Source: Myrica gale (Eukaryota > Streptophyta > Magnoliopsida > Fagales > Myricaceae). From it: a DNA stretch of 64,000 bases. A model generated the notes under the pieces. That model saw only the letters and a program-made list of their open reading frames with translations, did no database searches and had not been told where the DNA came from. The number at the start of each line of letters is the position of its first letter. Position 1 is the stretch's first letter. Both the position numbers and the translations under genes were made by a program. Shown here piece by piece: positions 32,811 to 45,272 of this stretch. Location of the stretch: NCBI GenBank assembly GCA_963930655.1, contig OZ005605.1, positions 131,501-195,500 on the forward strand. The letters are read 5' to 3'.

Positions 32811-34210
32811 CTTGCAAGAGTTTCCCATGGTTGCAGTGCTCCTAGGCTAAGAACTCCTGAGTTTGATCTTGGCTTCAATCTTTCCATCCTGTAAAAATTA
32901 ACATTGATCAGAAAACACATGAAGAAAACAGGTAGCAAAAAGTAAAAAAGCAACTAATACAACAAATTAGAGAACAAGACTTGGAAATGTTTGGGCATCG
33001 TATGAATTTGATAGCAAAAACCTCGGAAGATGAAGAAGACACCAGTGTAATTAGACCTATGTTACTGTAAGCAAGCAACCAAACATAGGCAGAAATCAGA
33101 AACTCTCCAAGTCAACATAAAAGCACAAGAACTACTTTCTTTTCTGAAATTAAGACAACTTGCTACGATTTAAACACAGGCACATCCTTCAATATCAAGC
33201 ATACAATACAAAAACAATAAGACAGTAATGATCTAAGTATAAAAAATAAGATGCTCTACCCTATTGAACATGTAAGATTTCACATCTAAGGTGAGAATTA
33301 GGAATTCCGCAAATGCCTTAGGAACTGGAACTGTAGGCTGAGATCATAGCAATTCCTTGTGATTGGAGCACTTCAGAATTAGCAGCAAAAGTATCTTGAA
33401 ACTGATACAAAAATCAGATGTCATGATAGAATTACCATCGACCAGTACATCCTCTTCACTAAGAACTTTAGTTGCAATTTCATCGAATAGTTCATCAGTA
33501 ACCTATAAAAAAATCTAAAAGTAAGAAATGCAGAAGAAAGAAATTTAAGATAACCACCACACTTTCAACAGCTGTAACCTTTAAAAGAACTTCAGTTAAT
33601 TGCAGCAGCTCTTGCTGCTTCCACGTAATCCTACAGGGCCAAAAAGAAGATATGCTATGTGAAAAACCTAAGACAAAAGAAGTGCAACCAATATCTATGT
33701 TACAATTTGAAACAGAAACAAAAGGATTCCTTTATTTAGACATCATAGAAAGTTATTTAGAGTGGAATAGCACAGGGTAGTGTACATCAGCAGACTGTGG
33801 ATACTGATCATAATATGGATGAAGGGAAGAATTGAGAAAATGTCAGCATGAGCACTCGAGCACCTACACTCAAAAAGAACAAAAAGACCACTCCTGGAAC
33901 TGAAACGAATTATACGCTGCTCGAAAAGGAATTACAAGATTCGAACAATGCACCTCAAGTTTTTGGAGCGGCGGCGGACATGGATGATCGAGCGATCGAG
34001 GCCTGGCTTTCTTTTTCGCTGACGAGAACGATCTGTGAGAGGTCTTAGAAATTAGAAGAACAATCTGAGGGCTTCGGGGGAAACAGTGAGGATGTCAGTG
34101 GAAGTGAGTGAGTGGTGTAGGGTTTTCGGAGAAAGGAATGGGATCTGTGAGAGAGAGGGAGAAGGGGAGTTGGGGGAAAGCTGCGAATTGGGGAAGGGAA
34201 TTTTCTTGAA
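32811..34210 (-). pseudogene. Exon-like gene fragment inside the CACTA element
   Basis: On the minus strand, segments 33630-33579, 33502-33436 and 33394-33318 have AG and GT borders and join in phase to give an uninterrupted short reading frame (beginning ITWKQQELLQLTEVLLK, then VTDELFDEIATKVL). A further segment from 32888 reads DGKIEAKIKLRSS and a stop. The 34060-34200 region looks like a plant 5' leader, with AAACCCTA and CT-rich runs. The family is not recognised. It could be a captured host gene or decayed element genes. Confidence 0.4.
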
Positions 34211-35139
34211 ACTTTTTGAGTTTAGGGCGCGCGCGCGGGGGGAATTCTTAAGTAAGGCGCGAGGAGTTTACAAATTATTGAAATGTAATTATAATTAATA
34301 AAATATTCATGCAAATTAAATTATAATTATATTTTAATTAAAATATGTGTTTAAATTAAAAATTTTCACATACATGACAAACTAAATTATATATTAACAT
34401 AAATACAATAATATTTAACATAAATATTAACATTAAAAAAAGTACAACTAATTAAAGCATTTTTTTGTTTGAAATTAAATAATATGTCATAATTAAATAT
34501 TATTATATTACTAATTATTACAAATATATATGCTCATTATAAGCATATGATAATAGATGTCTAAACTACTTAGATTTAGTCAATAAAAATACAATTACCA
34601 TAACAATCATAGATATAACTGTCATAACGTTATTTCTAATTTCATATAACCAATTCAAATAATCGTGTATGTCCCAAAAAAACCACAAACCGGGCTAAAA
34701 TAGCTAAAATCTCATCCCTAAAATCTCATCCCTAATCGGGTTCAAAAATAATTCCTAAACGGTAAAGGAAAGAAAATCATAACTAAAAATAGGTTTTTGA
34801 GAGGGAAAACAGCGGATTTAGGGCTCGAAACGAGGCGCACCGAAGCAAAGCTGAGTGCTTATGACGTGCGCGCCGAAAAGAGCTTTCCGAATTGGGGTCA
34901 TGGGCGCGAATCGGGTACTCGTAGCCAAAGTTATGACAAAAAAACCGATATGTGCGCGAAAATTGCCCCAATTAGGTTAGATTCCGATTTTCTTACCATC
35001 CTTGCACTGATGTATAGTAAATAGTCAATAAAATAATTATTAACCTTAAGTAACACATAAAATTTTATTTTTTTATTTTTTTTCTATTTTTTTCAATTAT
35101 TAACATATAAATAATAATTTTTTTCTTTTTTTTCGCATA

Positions 35140-35450
35140 TACCTATAGCAGCGGTTCAGTCAAAACCGCTGCTATAGGTATATCTTTAGCAGCGTTTTAA
35201 AAAAAACGCTGCTAAAGGTACAACCTACAGCGTAGGCACCATATTTCTAGCGGCGGTCACCTGGACCGCCGCTAGAGGTAGGACCTATAGCGCTATATAG
35301 ACCGCCACTAAAAGATTGTGACCGCCGCTGTAGGCACCGTATTTCTAGCGGCGGTCACCTGGACCGGACCGCCGCTAGAGGTAGGACCTATAGCCGCTAT
35401 ATAGATCGCCACTAAAAGATAGTATCTAGTGGCGGTCAATGATCGCCGTT
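35140..35450. repeat. Right subterminal repeats of the CACTA element
   Basis: A cluster of TAGCGGCGGTCACCTGG and ACCGCCGCTAGAGGTA-type units, including a near-repeat of about 105 bp (first at 35235, again at 35340). Confidence 0.75.
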
Positions 35451-35475
35451 GGAAGTCCTTTTTTTAGTAGTGATG

Positions 35476-36595
35476 TAGGAATGCATCCAATAGCTTCTAT
35501 AGGATTACTAACGTTTTGGGTGATCCCAATTTCCTCTGTTTTTTTTTAGCCCGATGGCAAGGATATATTACTAGAAGAAGGGAGATACAAAATCCCCACA
35601 ATTAGGGGGTCGAAACCCGCATAAATCTAAGGATACATTACCTATGTAGCAGCTCATGAGAAGGGGAGAAACATCCATTGAGAGTCGAGAAAACGACCCA
35701 ACTAGAGAATTCAGAGATAAAAACCACCTTACAAGCCAGAAAATAACAAAATAAAAGACAAAACATCCCAATATCCTCATTTGTTTCCAAAGATACACTC
35801 CTGAGGGCCCGGTCTCTCCAAAAGGGCGGATTTTGTGCTGGTAAAGACAGGCCCAATTTTGGGTCAGTCCAGCCACCGACGCAAGGAGAAAAAAAAAACA
35901 TAAGGAGAATCTTCTACGTTTTATTTACTAAGCCATTATTAGTTTTACTCACTGAAAAGAAGAATATGCCTAGCAATATTCTGTAAGCGGACGACTTATT
36001 AAATTCCAAGCAAAATGAAATTAAGACGAGGAGGCGATGTAGCTTAGAAAATTGCAAAAACTAACATCCACAGACACGGATTCAGACCCGCAGTAATTCC
36101 GTGAATATTACTTGGGCTTTATAATGACAGGAAAGTCGATGGATTGGGGACAACATCAATCATAAAAACAAAACAAGAAAGTGTAAGTATTTCGTAAAAA
36201 GCATGGTCTATCATGTATTAATGATAATTGTTTTTGTAGTTTGCATATTTATTGAAGATTACATCATAATGTTAATATTTGACTTCACCATCATGATTTC
36301 TACGGTTATTTTATATTTTATTTATTTTTTATCATATTAGGGGAACAATTAATGGTCCGGCCTGGTTGTTCTTTGGCCATGAGGGTTATGAAGAGAAGAA
36401 CATTTTATGCTGTTTTATTTAATCTTTTCTCTCCAATCATCTTTCTGAAATCGCAAAGGTTTGAATCCTTAACCAGTTAACCTCCATCTCCTATATAAGA
36501 TGGGAGGCCGCTTGCGAGATTAAGCGTCTATTACTTCAGTTGTAAGGATATTTTATTTTATTTTATAAGTTCACTTGTAAGGATATGGTGATGGA
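35476..36595. other. Gene-poor intergenic sequence
   Basis: Overlapping minus-strand open frames at 35571-35901 have no known domain. No gene or RNA is visible. Confidence 0.45.
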
Positions 36596-36604
36596 TTTTA
36601 TATA

Positions 36605-37329
36605 GGGTTAATGACCAAAATAGTCCCTGGGTTTTATGCCCTTTATCGATTTGGTCACTGGGTTTCCAATTTGGTCACATAAGTCCTTAGGTTATTTTCA
36701 TTTATCAATTTGATCCCTGAGTTTTCAATTTGGTCACATAAGTCCTTAGGTTATTCTCATTTATCGATTTGATCCCTGAGTTTCCAATTTGGTCACATAA
36801 GTCCTTAGGTTATCCTCATTTATCAATTTGGTCCTTCCGTCCAATTTCTACTTTGACGTCTCATCAAAATGAGCCACTACCCCCAAATCAATCTGCAAAC
36901 AGAGAGCAACAAATAGAAAATCCACGACACGATTCAAATCTCAAAGATCACCAACGGCTTCAGATTGGATATCTCTTCGCTCCGTGAAAAATAGACGACC
37001 AGCAGGACTGATTTTTGGTAAAACATGGATCTGGGCTCCCTTCGTCGATCGAATGGGAGGTCTCCCCCGTTCGATTTTTTTTCTTTTTTACGAATATGTC
37101 AAGTGGACGTGAGTTTTTTTTTAATAATAAAAAAGCATACACGTGTCGCGATGTTATTGGTGGTGATGTGACCCACCGTTAGCTGACTGTGCACGGAGGA
37201 AACGGAATTGGATGGAAGGATCAAATCGATAGATGAAAATAACCTAAGGACTTATGTGACCAAATTGGAAACCCAAAGACCAAATCGATAAAAGACATAA
37301 AACTCAGGGACTATTTTGGTCATTAACCC
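36605..37329. mobile_element. Mutator-like inverted-repeat element
   Basis: 725 bp with terminal inverted repeats of about 112 bp, starting GGGTTAATGACCAAAATAG on both ends with few mismatches. The flanks TTTTATATA (36596-36604) and TTTTATACA (37330-37338) match at 8 of 9 bases, as expected for a Mutator-type 9-bp duplication. There is no transposase. The left repeat contains extra tandem units of 60 bp. Confidence 0.8.
36661..36839. repeat. Three tandem 60-bp units in the left TIR
   Basis: Units start at about 36661, 36721 and 36780, each containing CAATTTGGTCACATAAGTCC followed by TTAGGTTAT and TTTATC-ATTTG. The right arm has one copy. Confidence 0.8.
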
Positions 37330-37338
37330 TTTTATACA

Positions 37339-39900
37339 CAAGGAGAACATGCATGTCGGTGATGTCACTGGTTTGGGCCGTTTGGCAATTGGCACTTTGG
37401 TTTGGCAGCATGTGGTCAAAAAAGGAATTTGGAGAAACATGCCATCCCGTTCTAATCAATAAAAGCGATAAAGCTAGAGCTAGGGAAGCTTCCATTGTCT
37501 CAGTCGGCAAAAATAGTAGCGAAGATTTTGTTCCTTGCTGCGGCATTTTAGCAGCGAAGCAACCTTTGGCACACTTTTTCTGCTCGGGAACATGAACGTG
37601 GCCGAACCAAACCTTCATTAGTGACTTAATATGAAGTTCCAAATTATTGAGACGACTCTTCAGCATCTTTTTAATAAAAGCCCAGATGAGATGAGATAGC
37701 ATAGCAGTGTCATCAACCGAAAGGGCGAAAAAGAAGAAGAGAAAAACCCAACCCGGTCCCCGCCATTGCGCAACGCATCTCATGGCTTTTTGTCTTGTTT
37801 ATCTTTAGCCAATGCCCTTAGCGTCTGGAAATAATTAATATGAAACCAAAGTGTCAACACTCGACGCTTGCCTTTAAGACAAAACATTGCGCCGTTTGAC
37901 AGGCAAGCGAGACACGGTCGATTTTATCTGAGTGCTGGAGAAGGCAATGGATTTGATATTCAAAGGCGTCTTTGATTTGATATCTGAGTGTCGGTAATAT
38001 GGCATATTAACGACTTCTTTCCTCCAAAGTTTGGATAAAGTAGGTAGCTTTTCCTTACAAGGAGTATATGCCATTTTCTAATCTCCCAGATGTACATCAG
38101 ACTATTATTAGGTTAACAATTTTAGAAATGGCTTTAAAAGATAAGTAGTACCTATAAAATTTTAAATTTAAAATGTTTGAGGAAGCACGTCGCCAAAATT
38201 CAAGCATTAATAAAAGTTAACTTTCAATTGATTCGCCCTTTATGGTATTTTAATACTATTAAAAAAAGAGATAAGGCGAGGCATTGTTTCAGCAATGAAT
38301 CTTAAGTCTTCTTTGAACTACAATCGCATAATCATTCTCGCCTCTCATTGTCGGGTTTGGCTAGCACTTAAATTTTTATTAAAAAAAATTAGGAGATTAG
38401 CTGAGGAAATTAAGGTAGAACCTGAAATATTGCAGTGCCGTTGTCGATGCTAATTTGCATGCGCATGACATCCAAAAATGTTCCTCTATTACCTTTTGTC
38501 CCCTTTTTTTCAAAATATAACTTTTAATTTGGTGTTGATTTGCACTCACGAGTAATTTCATTCGTCTTTCCTTTTGCCACTATAAAGTGCACTTCGAATG
38601 CTATTCTAATATAAAGCGGTATGATTATCCATCAAAACCAGGCTGGAGCGACTAATTAAGTCGGCTAAAAGGTTGTCGGGTTTGGGTTATTAACTTTACA
38701 TATGTCTTCCTGGAAGAGTGGAACATAAGTTTTACTCAACAGATTCTCAGTGCATAATTTCAAACAGCTTGATTTTGAAAGAAAGAAAAAAAAAAACATA
38801 ACTAAATTTGTGGTCAATGTTTGAGAAATTGTTCAAATATATTGTTTGAGTTCCTTTTTATAATCTTCAAACCGCTTGAATTTCTCAGTTCTTGTTGTTA
38901 TCTTTATTAAATGACCTTAAAAAGGTAGAGCCCACCTATTAGAATCAAGTTGGATCCGTAGGTTGATGGGTTTTGTACGATCTCATGGACATAGACTATG
39001 CTACGGTTTGGAACAAATTCCATGACTTTGGGCATGGTTTTAGGCACGGGAAAAGTTTTCATCTTAAATTTGCAGCCCTAATATTTCTTAATAAAAGTTT
39101 TAATATTGATAATATATTAATAAATTAGGTTAGTTATAATTTTATCTTCAAATTACTATTTAATTCTTAAATACTTTCACAAAATTTAATTAGTTGCAAC
39201 TCCACCCCATAATATTATACTTGTCATTTCGATTTCATTCGACTTCATTCTTCAACCGATTGAGTCATTATGTCGAATGATTTATATCTTACCTAACATA
39301 CACGTGACCTTCTTCTTACGTGAAAAGATAATTTTACCTTCGTTTGAGTCCTCCCTAATATTTCACAATGTTTTTAGCAATTCGTAGAGTCAAAAAATAA
39401 TATTTAGTTAGCTGATTTTTTTTATTAAACAAAAAAAAATGACTCTTAGAATCGAGCTTGTCAAACTTGTATTTTCAAATAAGGAAATAATCATGTGTCA
39501 TTTACGTGGAATATAAATCGTTCGATATAACAACTTCAACAATTGAGGTGGTAAAATAGCAATGAAAATTGAAAAGTATAATTTACGTGAGTGAGTTGGA
39601 TTGTAAGACATTTGAGAGAGAAAATTATAATTAACCCTAATAAATTGTATCAAATGTCTATTAATATATTATTTAATACAACTTGACTATTAATTAAATC
39701 TATTAATATGTTTATAACATCACAACTGTACTAAAATTTTAGTAGACTTCTATCGCGTGGGAAAGGGAATATTTTTTTTTTGGATCTGTCGATGTGAACG
39801 TAATCCAATATCGTATGCTGTGACTTTTCTCCATTGTGTCAAGTACGTGGCTAGTACGTAGAACCTGTTTCGCTTTTAAATGGTTACCCTACCTGTCAGT
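37339..39900. other. Gene-poor AT-rich intergenic sequence
   Basis: The only long frame (37304-37783, minus strand, 159 codons) overlaps the Mutator-like element, has no recognised domain and is not called. No RNA gene is visible. Confidence 0.45.
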
Positions 39901-39904
39901 TGAA

Positions 39905-40075
39905 GCACCCTTCAAAAGCTCAGTTGGTTGAGACTGAAAGGTGGATTGGCTTGCCGACTGATGTTCTTTCTAGCCAGCGAGTACCCTCTTGAGTCTCGAC
40001 TCTTCCTCATACGCGTCTCCCTTTATTGCTTCCGCATTTTGCAACTGATTCTCTTAGTCTAGTAAATAGTAAGTA
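39905..40075 (+). mobile_element. Possible tRNA-derived SINE
   Basis: AAGCTCAGTTGG (39916-39927) fits the RNA polymerase III A box at 11 of 12 positions, and GTCTCGACTCT (39992-40002) resembles a B box at 8 of 11. Spacing is a little over 60 bp. It does not fold as a tRNA. I found no poly-A tail or target duplication, so boundaries are approximate. Confidence 0.3.
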
Positions 40076-40539
40076 CCAAATTATAGAGGCAAATTTAAAA
40101 ATTACTATCTTAATATATGGTTACGTGATATACCACACATCTAAAAATAAATAAAAATTATATATGATTTCATTTATGACTTTTGTTAATTGAATCGTCA
40201 GTTTAACAGTTCGAATTTACCCAGAAAACCAGGCATATCAGGAGAAACTGATCAAACAAAATTAGAATGGGCCACTTTAACGCTAACATGATATAGGGTA
40301 TGTTTATTTGTCAAAATGTTAGGTAATATTTTTGAAATTTTAGAAAATTTTATTTTATTAAAATTTATAAAAAGATAAAATATGTACGTATAAAAGTTAA
40401 AAATTGTTATAACGTGTTTATTTTGTTAAAATTTTATGCCCGAAAATGTTACGTAGATTTGTTTGGGACATAGGCATTATCGTAATTTTATAACATAATG
40501 ATCTTCGACTTCTCGCATTCGCTACAAGGACGATTCACG

Positions 40540-40814
40540 CAGAACCGGCTCAATAAAAAATGAGGCCTAAGTTAGGCCTTTTATATCAATTTTTTAAAAA
40601 AAATATTTAAAATTTTATTTAAAAATAAATTTTCAGATATAAAATTACTAATCAAGTGGGCCTAAATCTCATTTTTTAAATTTATTTGTTCATGTATTTA
40701 AGGGCTTTTTTAAATTTTTATTTTTATTTTATTTTTTAAAAAATTATTGGGCCTCTTGCTCAAAGTGGGGCTTTAAAGAACTGCCTAAGTTGCCTAGTGG
40801 TTGATCCGGCCCTG
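40540..40814. mobile_element. hAT-type MITE with 8-bp target duplication
   Basis: 275 bp. Left end CAGAACCGGCTCAA; right end on the minus strand CAGGGCCGGATCAA, matching at 11 of 14. GATTCACG stands on both sides (40532-40539 and 40815-40822), an exact 8-bp duplication typical of hAT elements. The interior is AT-rich and non-coding, so it is non-autonomous. Confidence 0.85.
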
Positions 40815-40822
40815 GATTCACG

Positions 40823-41796
40823 TGGGATGCGGCAGATTCACAAAAACTCCCGCTGTTCGTCACGCAGGGCAGGAAAACAAAATCCAGATGGTGCTCGCGA
40901 AAGGAAAGAGTGTGCGGCAGACCAGGAAATTTCCGTTGGTACGGAATACCCGCCCTAGTGGCACCGAAAGGGTAAATTCGGTATCAATCTGAGAATAACC
41001 GCGGGGCATCTTCGTCAATTTGACCTCCCTACGTATATAGAGACGGTTCGGAGTCCCGAGTTCTGTCTAAAATCAATTTGGACTGAAAATCGACAACTTT
41101 GATTGGAAGGCAGCAACAAAGTGACGAGCCAAGCAAAACGCATATAGTAGAGAGGTAGAGAGAGGCGGGGAGGGAGAGGCAACTTTAGAAGACAATTTTT
41201 CTCATTCTATTTTCGTTTGCGTGATTGGTATATCTGGTTCCACTTCAAAAGCAGAGTTCGAAGGCTACTGGGATTCTCATTCTCAACCTCTCCTGTCAAA
41301 GTATGATACCTGAACATGTTCTAAGGGTTTCTTTCAAATTTTCCTGAATATCATATATTCTCTCATGTCATCAATATAGCTGTTCGTTAAGAAGTTCATT
41401 GGAATTGTGTTTAGATTCGATTTTTTCCACCTCCATATCCCTTTGAAGGTTTTTTTTTCCTGTTTAGCAAAGGTTCTCTCTTTTTGTTTCTTGATGGAAG
41501 TTATTTGTCGATGTGTTTGTTATGGGAGCTAATCTTCACGGTTTCTCGACGGAAAATTGCAGAGTAGCTTGAAAAAGAGATTGTCGCGGCTGGAAAATCT
41601 CCCTGTTCCTCTCTGAGAACCGAAAGCAAGGCTTTTGCTTTGAATGCTCAAGCTTTTTCCCTCTTCTTTCTTCTAATATCCAGACACGAGCACGGAGTAG
41701 AAATTAATTAATATTGTAATTAAGCGGCTAATTGTGTCCTGTGGATGTGCTGCGGAGAAGGAGCGTCAGATTTATTAGGACTTGGGAGACGACAGC
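40823..41796 (+). promoter_or_regulatory. Promoter and 5' UTR of the PILS6-like gene
   Basis: A TATATAG box at 41034-41040 would place the start of transcription near 41070. A likely leader intron runs from 41301 (GTATGA) to 41562 (TTGCAG). The hAT-type MITE ends only 220 bp above the TATA box. Confidence 0.5.
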
Positions 41797-44700
41797 ATGG
41801 AGAGATTGGTGACAATGGCGAACCAGGCGGGGGCCGCAGTGGGAGGAGAGTCCTTGTTAGGGAGCATCAAAATCGCGGTGTTGCCAATAGCAAAGGTCTT
41901 CACTATGTGCTTCCTGGGATTTCTTATGGCTTCTAAGTATGTCAACATTTTGCCTGCCCATGGAAGGAAACTTCTAAATGGGGTACGTGTCGGTGTGCCA
42001 ATAATTACTTGTATGCCTGTGGGAACAACTCTGCAAATTATACTTACCACTCTGGCACTCTTCCTTTTTGTCATGCAGTTGGTCTTTTCACTTTTACTTC
42101 CGTGCATGATATTCTCTCAACTTGGTCAAGCTATCACCATAGAGAAAATGCTCCAGTGGTAACAATTATTATCTCTGTTCCTTAGATTTCTATGTTTGAT
42201 TACCAAGTTATTCATAACAAAATTTGGTTGATAACTACCCTTTTATCTTTTCCAGGTGGTTCATTCCTGTGAATGTTGTTCTCGGTAACATATCAGGCTC
42301 ATTAATAGGTTTCATTGTTGCATCCCTTGTACGTCCACCATACCCTTTCTTCAAGTTTACAATCATACAAATTGGAATTGGTAAGCCATTTCTTCTAGAA
42401 ATACACTTTAACTACATGGATTGCATTTTCTTTGCACTGTTGGTATTCAAAGTTCATTACGTACTTTTTGAACTTGACGTTCCAGTTAATTCCAGTCTAG
42501 ATGAGCTCTATGATGTATTGGTGAATTCTAATCATGTGTGCGTGTACATATATAATTTTTTTTTTTTGCTTTTTGCTTTGTGTTTTATGCTCTATGCATA
42601 TCTGCCTGTCTTGAATTTTTTGTATCTGCATTGAATACAGGGAACATTGGGAATGTACCCCTTGTCTTGATTGCGGCTCTATGTAGAGACAAATCTAACC
42701 CTTTTGGTGACTCAGAACAATGTAGCACAGATGGGACTGCCTATATTTCATTTGGCCAGTGGGTAGGTTTTAAGCATTTCTTTTTGATCATTGATATTAT
42801 TTAATTGTTATTCTAATTGTGAATTTTGTTTTTTGAGATGAATTTTTTAAACAGAAGCACTTACCATTCACCCTTTTGATTAGTTGTACTATCGTCTTTT
42901 AAATGATGTATGTAGGTTGGTGCCATCATCTTATACACATATGTGTTCAATATGTTGTCTCCTCCTCCCGAAGGTACCTTTGATATTGAGGATGGAAATC
43001 TTCCCATCAAGAACCTTCCCAAGGATGGCACACTTGAGCAACTTCCATTGCTTACGCAGGAGGAGGCTGCATCAACAAATTCCAATGCTTTGCATAAAGG
43101 AAAGGTGAGACAAAGATAAATGTTGAGAACTGTGTTGCCACGTGGCAGTGCAACAGCTGTTTTATAAGAAGGACATTCTACCTCTCTGAAAGTGTCTCCC
43201 CTAGCATCTAAAGCTGCTTCTTTCACGTCTCTGGTGACAGACAACCCAACTTATGTGAAACCATATATCATCTGTACATCAATGATTTACCCCAATAGTC
43301 AAGCACTTCTCAAAGTTTGTCCTTTTTCCTTTTTGTTTTCAAGGTAACAACTTTAAAAACAGCATTGGAGCCTCAACCTCCTATCTAGGTGCGAATGAGA
43401 ATAATATAATTCACAGATACTAGATGATGACCAAACTCCGAGATCATGATCAACATCTCCAGAGATGTCTTAATCTGCATTACAAGCTGTGTAAGTGTGT
43501 AGGAGGATTTTTCTGGTCTCTTTGCTAGTCACAAGAGTGATAAGATGCCGGTTGCAACCTCTCAAAATTTTCTGTTTTAGCGCTGTGAAGATGCGGTGGT
43601 ATTTGAGTATTAAAATTTTGGGGTGGTTAAAATTTTGGGGTATGTAAGTTGGTGAAAAAGTGAAGATAGTATATGGGAGTTGGTAAACAAGTAAAGAGAG
43701 AGAAGATTTGAATGAATACTATAATGAAAGAGAATAATTTAATGGGAAGAGAGAAATTATTTTATAGTTTTTCTAATTAGGGGCCAAATTTTTTAGTGAT
43801 TTGGACACTCAAACGCCACCGTCTGTTATCCAACTATTTGAATCTGCTATTTTTTTCCTAAACTCATGAAGCCAGTAACTTTTTATGGTTGAATATTTTT
43901 CCTCTGGTCAACAGAAGAGTTGCATCTCATGATTCTTGATGCAGATTAAAGATTTCTTTGCGTTTTTATACGAGAAGTTGAAGCTCAAGCAAATACTTCA
44001 ACCCCCTATCATTGCTTCAGTAAGTTTCTAGTTGTTAAACTTTGTATGGTTAAGTTTGTATTTCCCTAGGTTGATAGAAATTCATGCACATTTACTTATA
44101 AAAAAGAAAAAAAAAATTCGTGCATATTTGAGTTATGCTTAAATGATCAAACGATTTTAGTGTGAGTCATTTCTACTTGATTCTGATAATCTTGATTACA
44201 AAAATCTTATCTTTTCATTTCTGTATTTTAATCTTTGAAGAAATTGCTGTTAGATGGATATGCAAGACAATAATTGTTTAGTCCAAGATCAAGCCATTGC
44301 GTGAAGAATCCAACCTTGTGAAGCTGTCCCATTTAATGTCGGTGTTGGTGTATGATCCGTATTGACTATTTAATGAATGGGAAAATTAGCCAAACCACAA
44401 CCCTCTTTTGGCTATCATTGAGCACAGCATTTTAGTTGGAGTCTGTACAGTCACTTTTCCCTACTTTTTTTTTGCTTCCACTAGTTGTAATTTAGATTTT
44501 TCTCTTATTCTTTATTCACTTGTCAAGATATGCAAACAGTTTGATCAGTTATTGGCACCACAAATTTTCAATTACAAACTAAATAGCAGTTCTATTATTG
44601 TCAAGCCGATTTTTATCCCACATTTTTTATTGACATTTAGTTAGTTTGGATCTAGTCAAACTTCGGTTAGTCCTATGCATCATTCATCCAAATTTTTCAT

Positions 44701-45231
44701 CCAGATAAATCTATATGCTATAGCATTTACCAGTTCCCACAGATTTTGGCAGTCAGGTAGATCTGGGAACTAGTAGACATCATGATGCTTGCTACTTCAG
44801 AAAAATTAATTCTGACTTGTCAATTAATTAGTGTTATTCCAAAATAATTTTGGAAAAACTTGCTTTTGGATTGAGTAAGCTATGACTATCTGCTGATGTG
44901 GTTTTTCCCTGTCAAATAAATCACAGTCACTACCGATTGAGTGAACTCCACAATGTTTGGTTAAACTGGTTGTGTGTCTCATTTATACAAGAGCTTAGGC
45001 AGGGGTTGTTGAGACGCTTTTCTGAATTCTAACTTGTTTCCATTCTTTCAATCTATTGGTCTGAAAGGGTCTTGTAATTTCCTGTTCATGAGCTAAGTGC
45101 ACGATTTTGAACCCGCAAACCATTTCTCTTGGGCAAACACCTGATAATGAGGGCTTTCTAGTGGAGTGTGCTTGCTCATAAGTTGACTTGGTCGTGATAT
45201 CGATTTGACCATCTATTAAATGAGCTTGGGG

Positions 45232-45272
<41 letters not shown>

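Larger units (their letters stand above)
32357..35472. mobile_element. Non-autonomous CACTA (En/Spm) DNA transposon
   Basis: 3116 bp. The right end reads CACTACTAAAAAAAGG on the minus strand; the left end reads CACAACAAAAAAAAGG, so one TIR has drifted. ATG stands on both sides (32354-32356 and 35473-35475), the 3-bp duplication of CACTA elements. Both subterminal regions carry many short palindromic units built on TAGCGGCGGT and ACCGCCGCTA (about 32367-32610 and 35140-35450), which in En/Spm elements bind the TnpA protein. No TnpD-type transposase is present, so it needs help in trans. The interior has exon-like minus-strand segments (see findings). Confidence 0.85.

Noticed and set aside
37304..37783. 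159-codon minus-strand frame
   Set aside because: It overlaps the right end of the Mutator-like element and has no domain.
39911..40005. Functional tRNA gene
   Set aside because: An A box is present, but the arms do not pair as a tRNA cloverleaf and the B box is weak. A SINE is the better guess.
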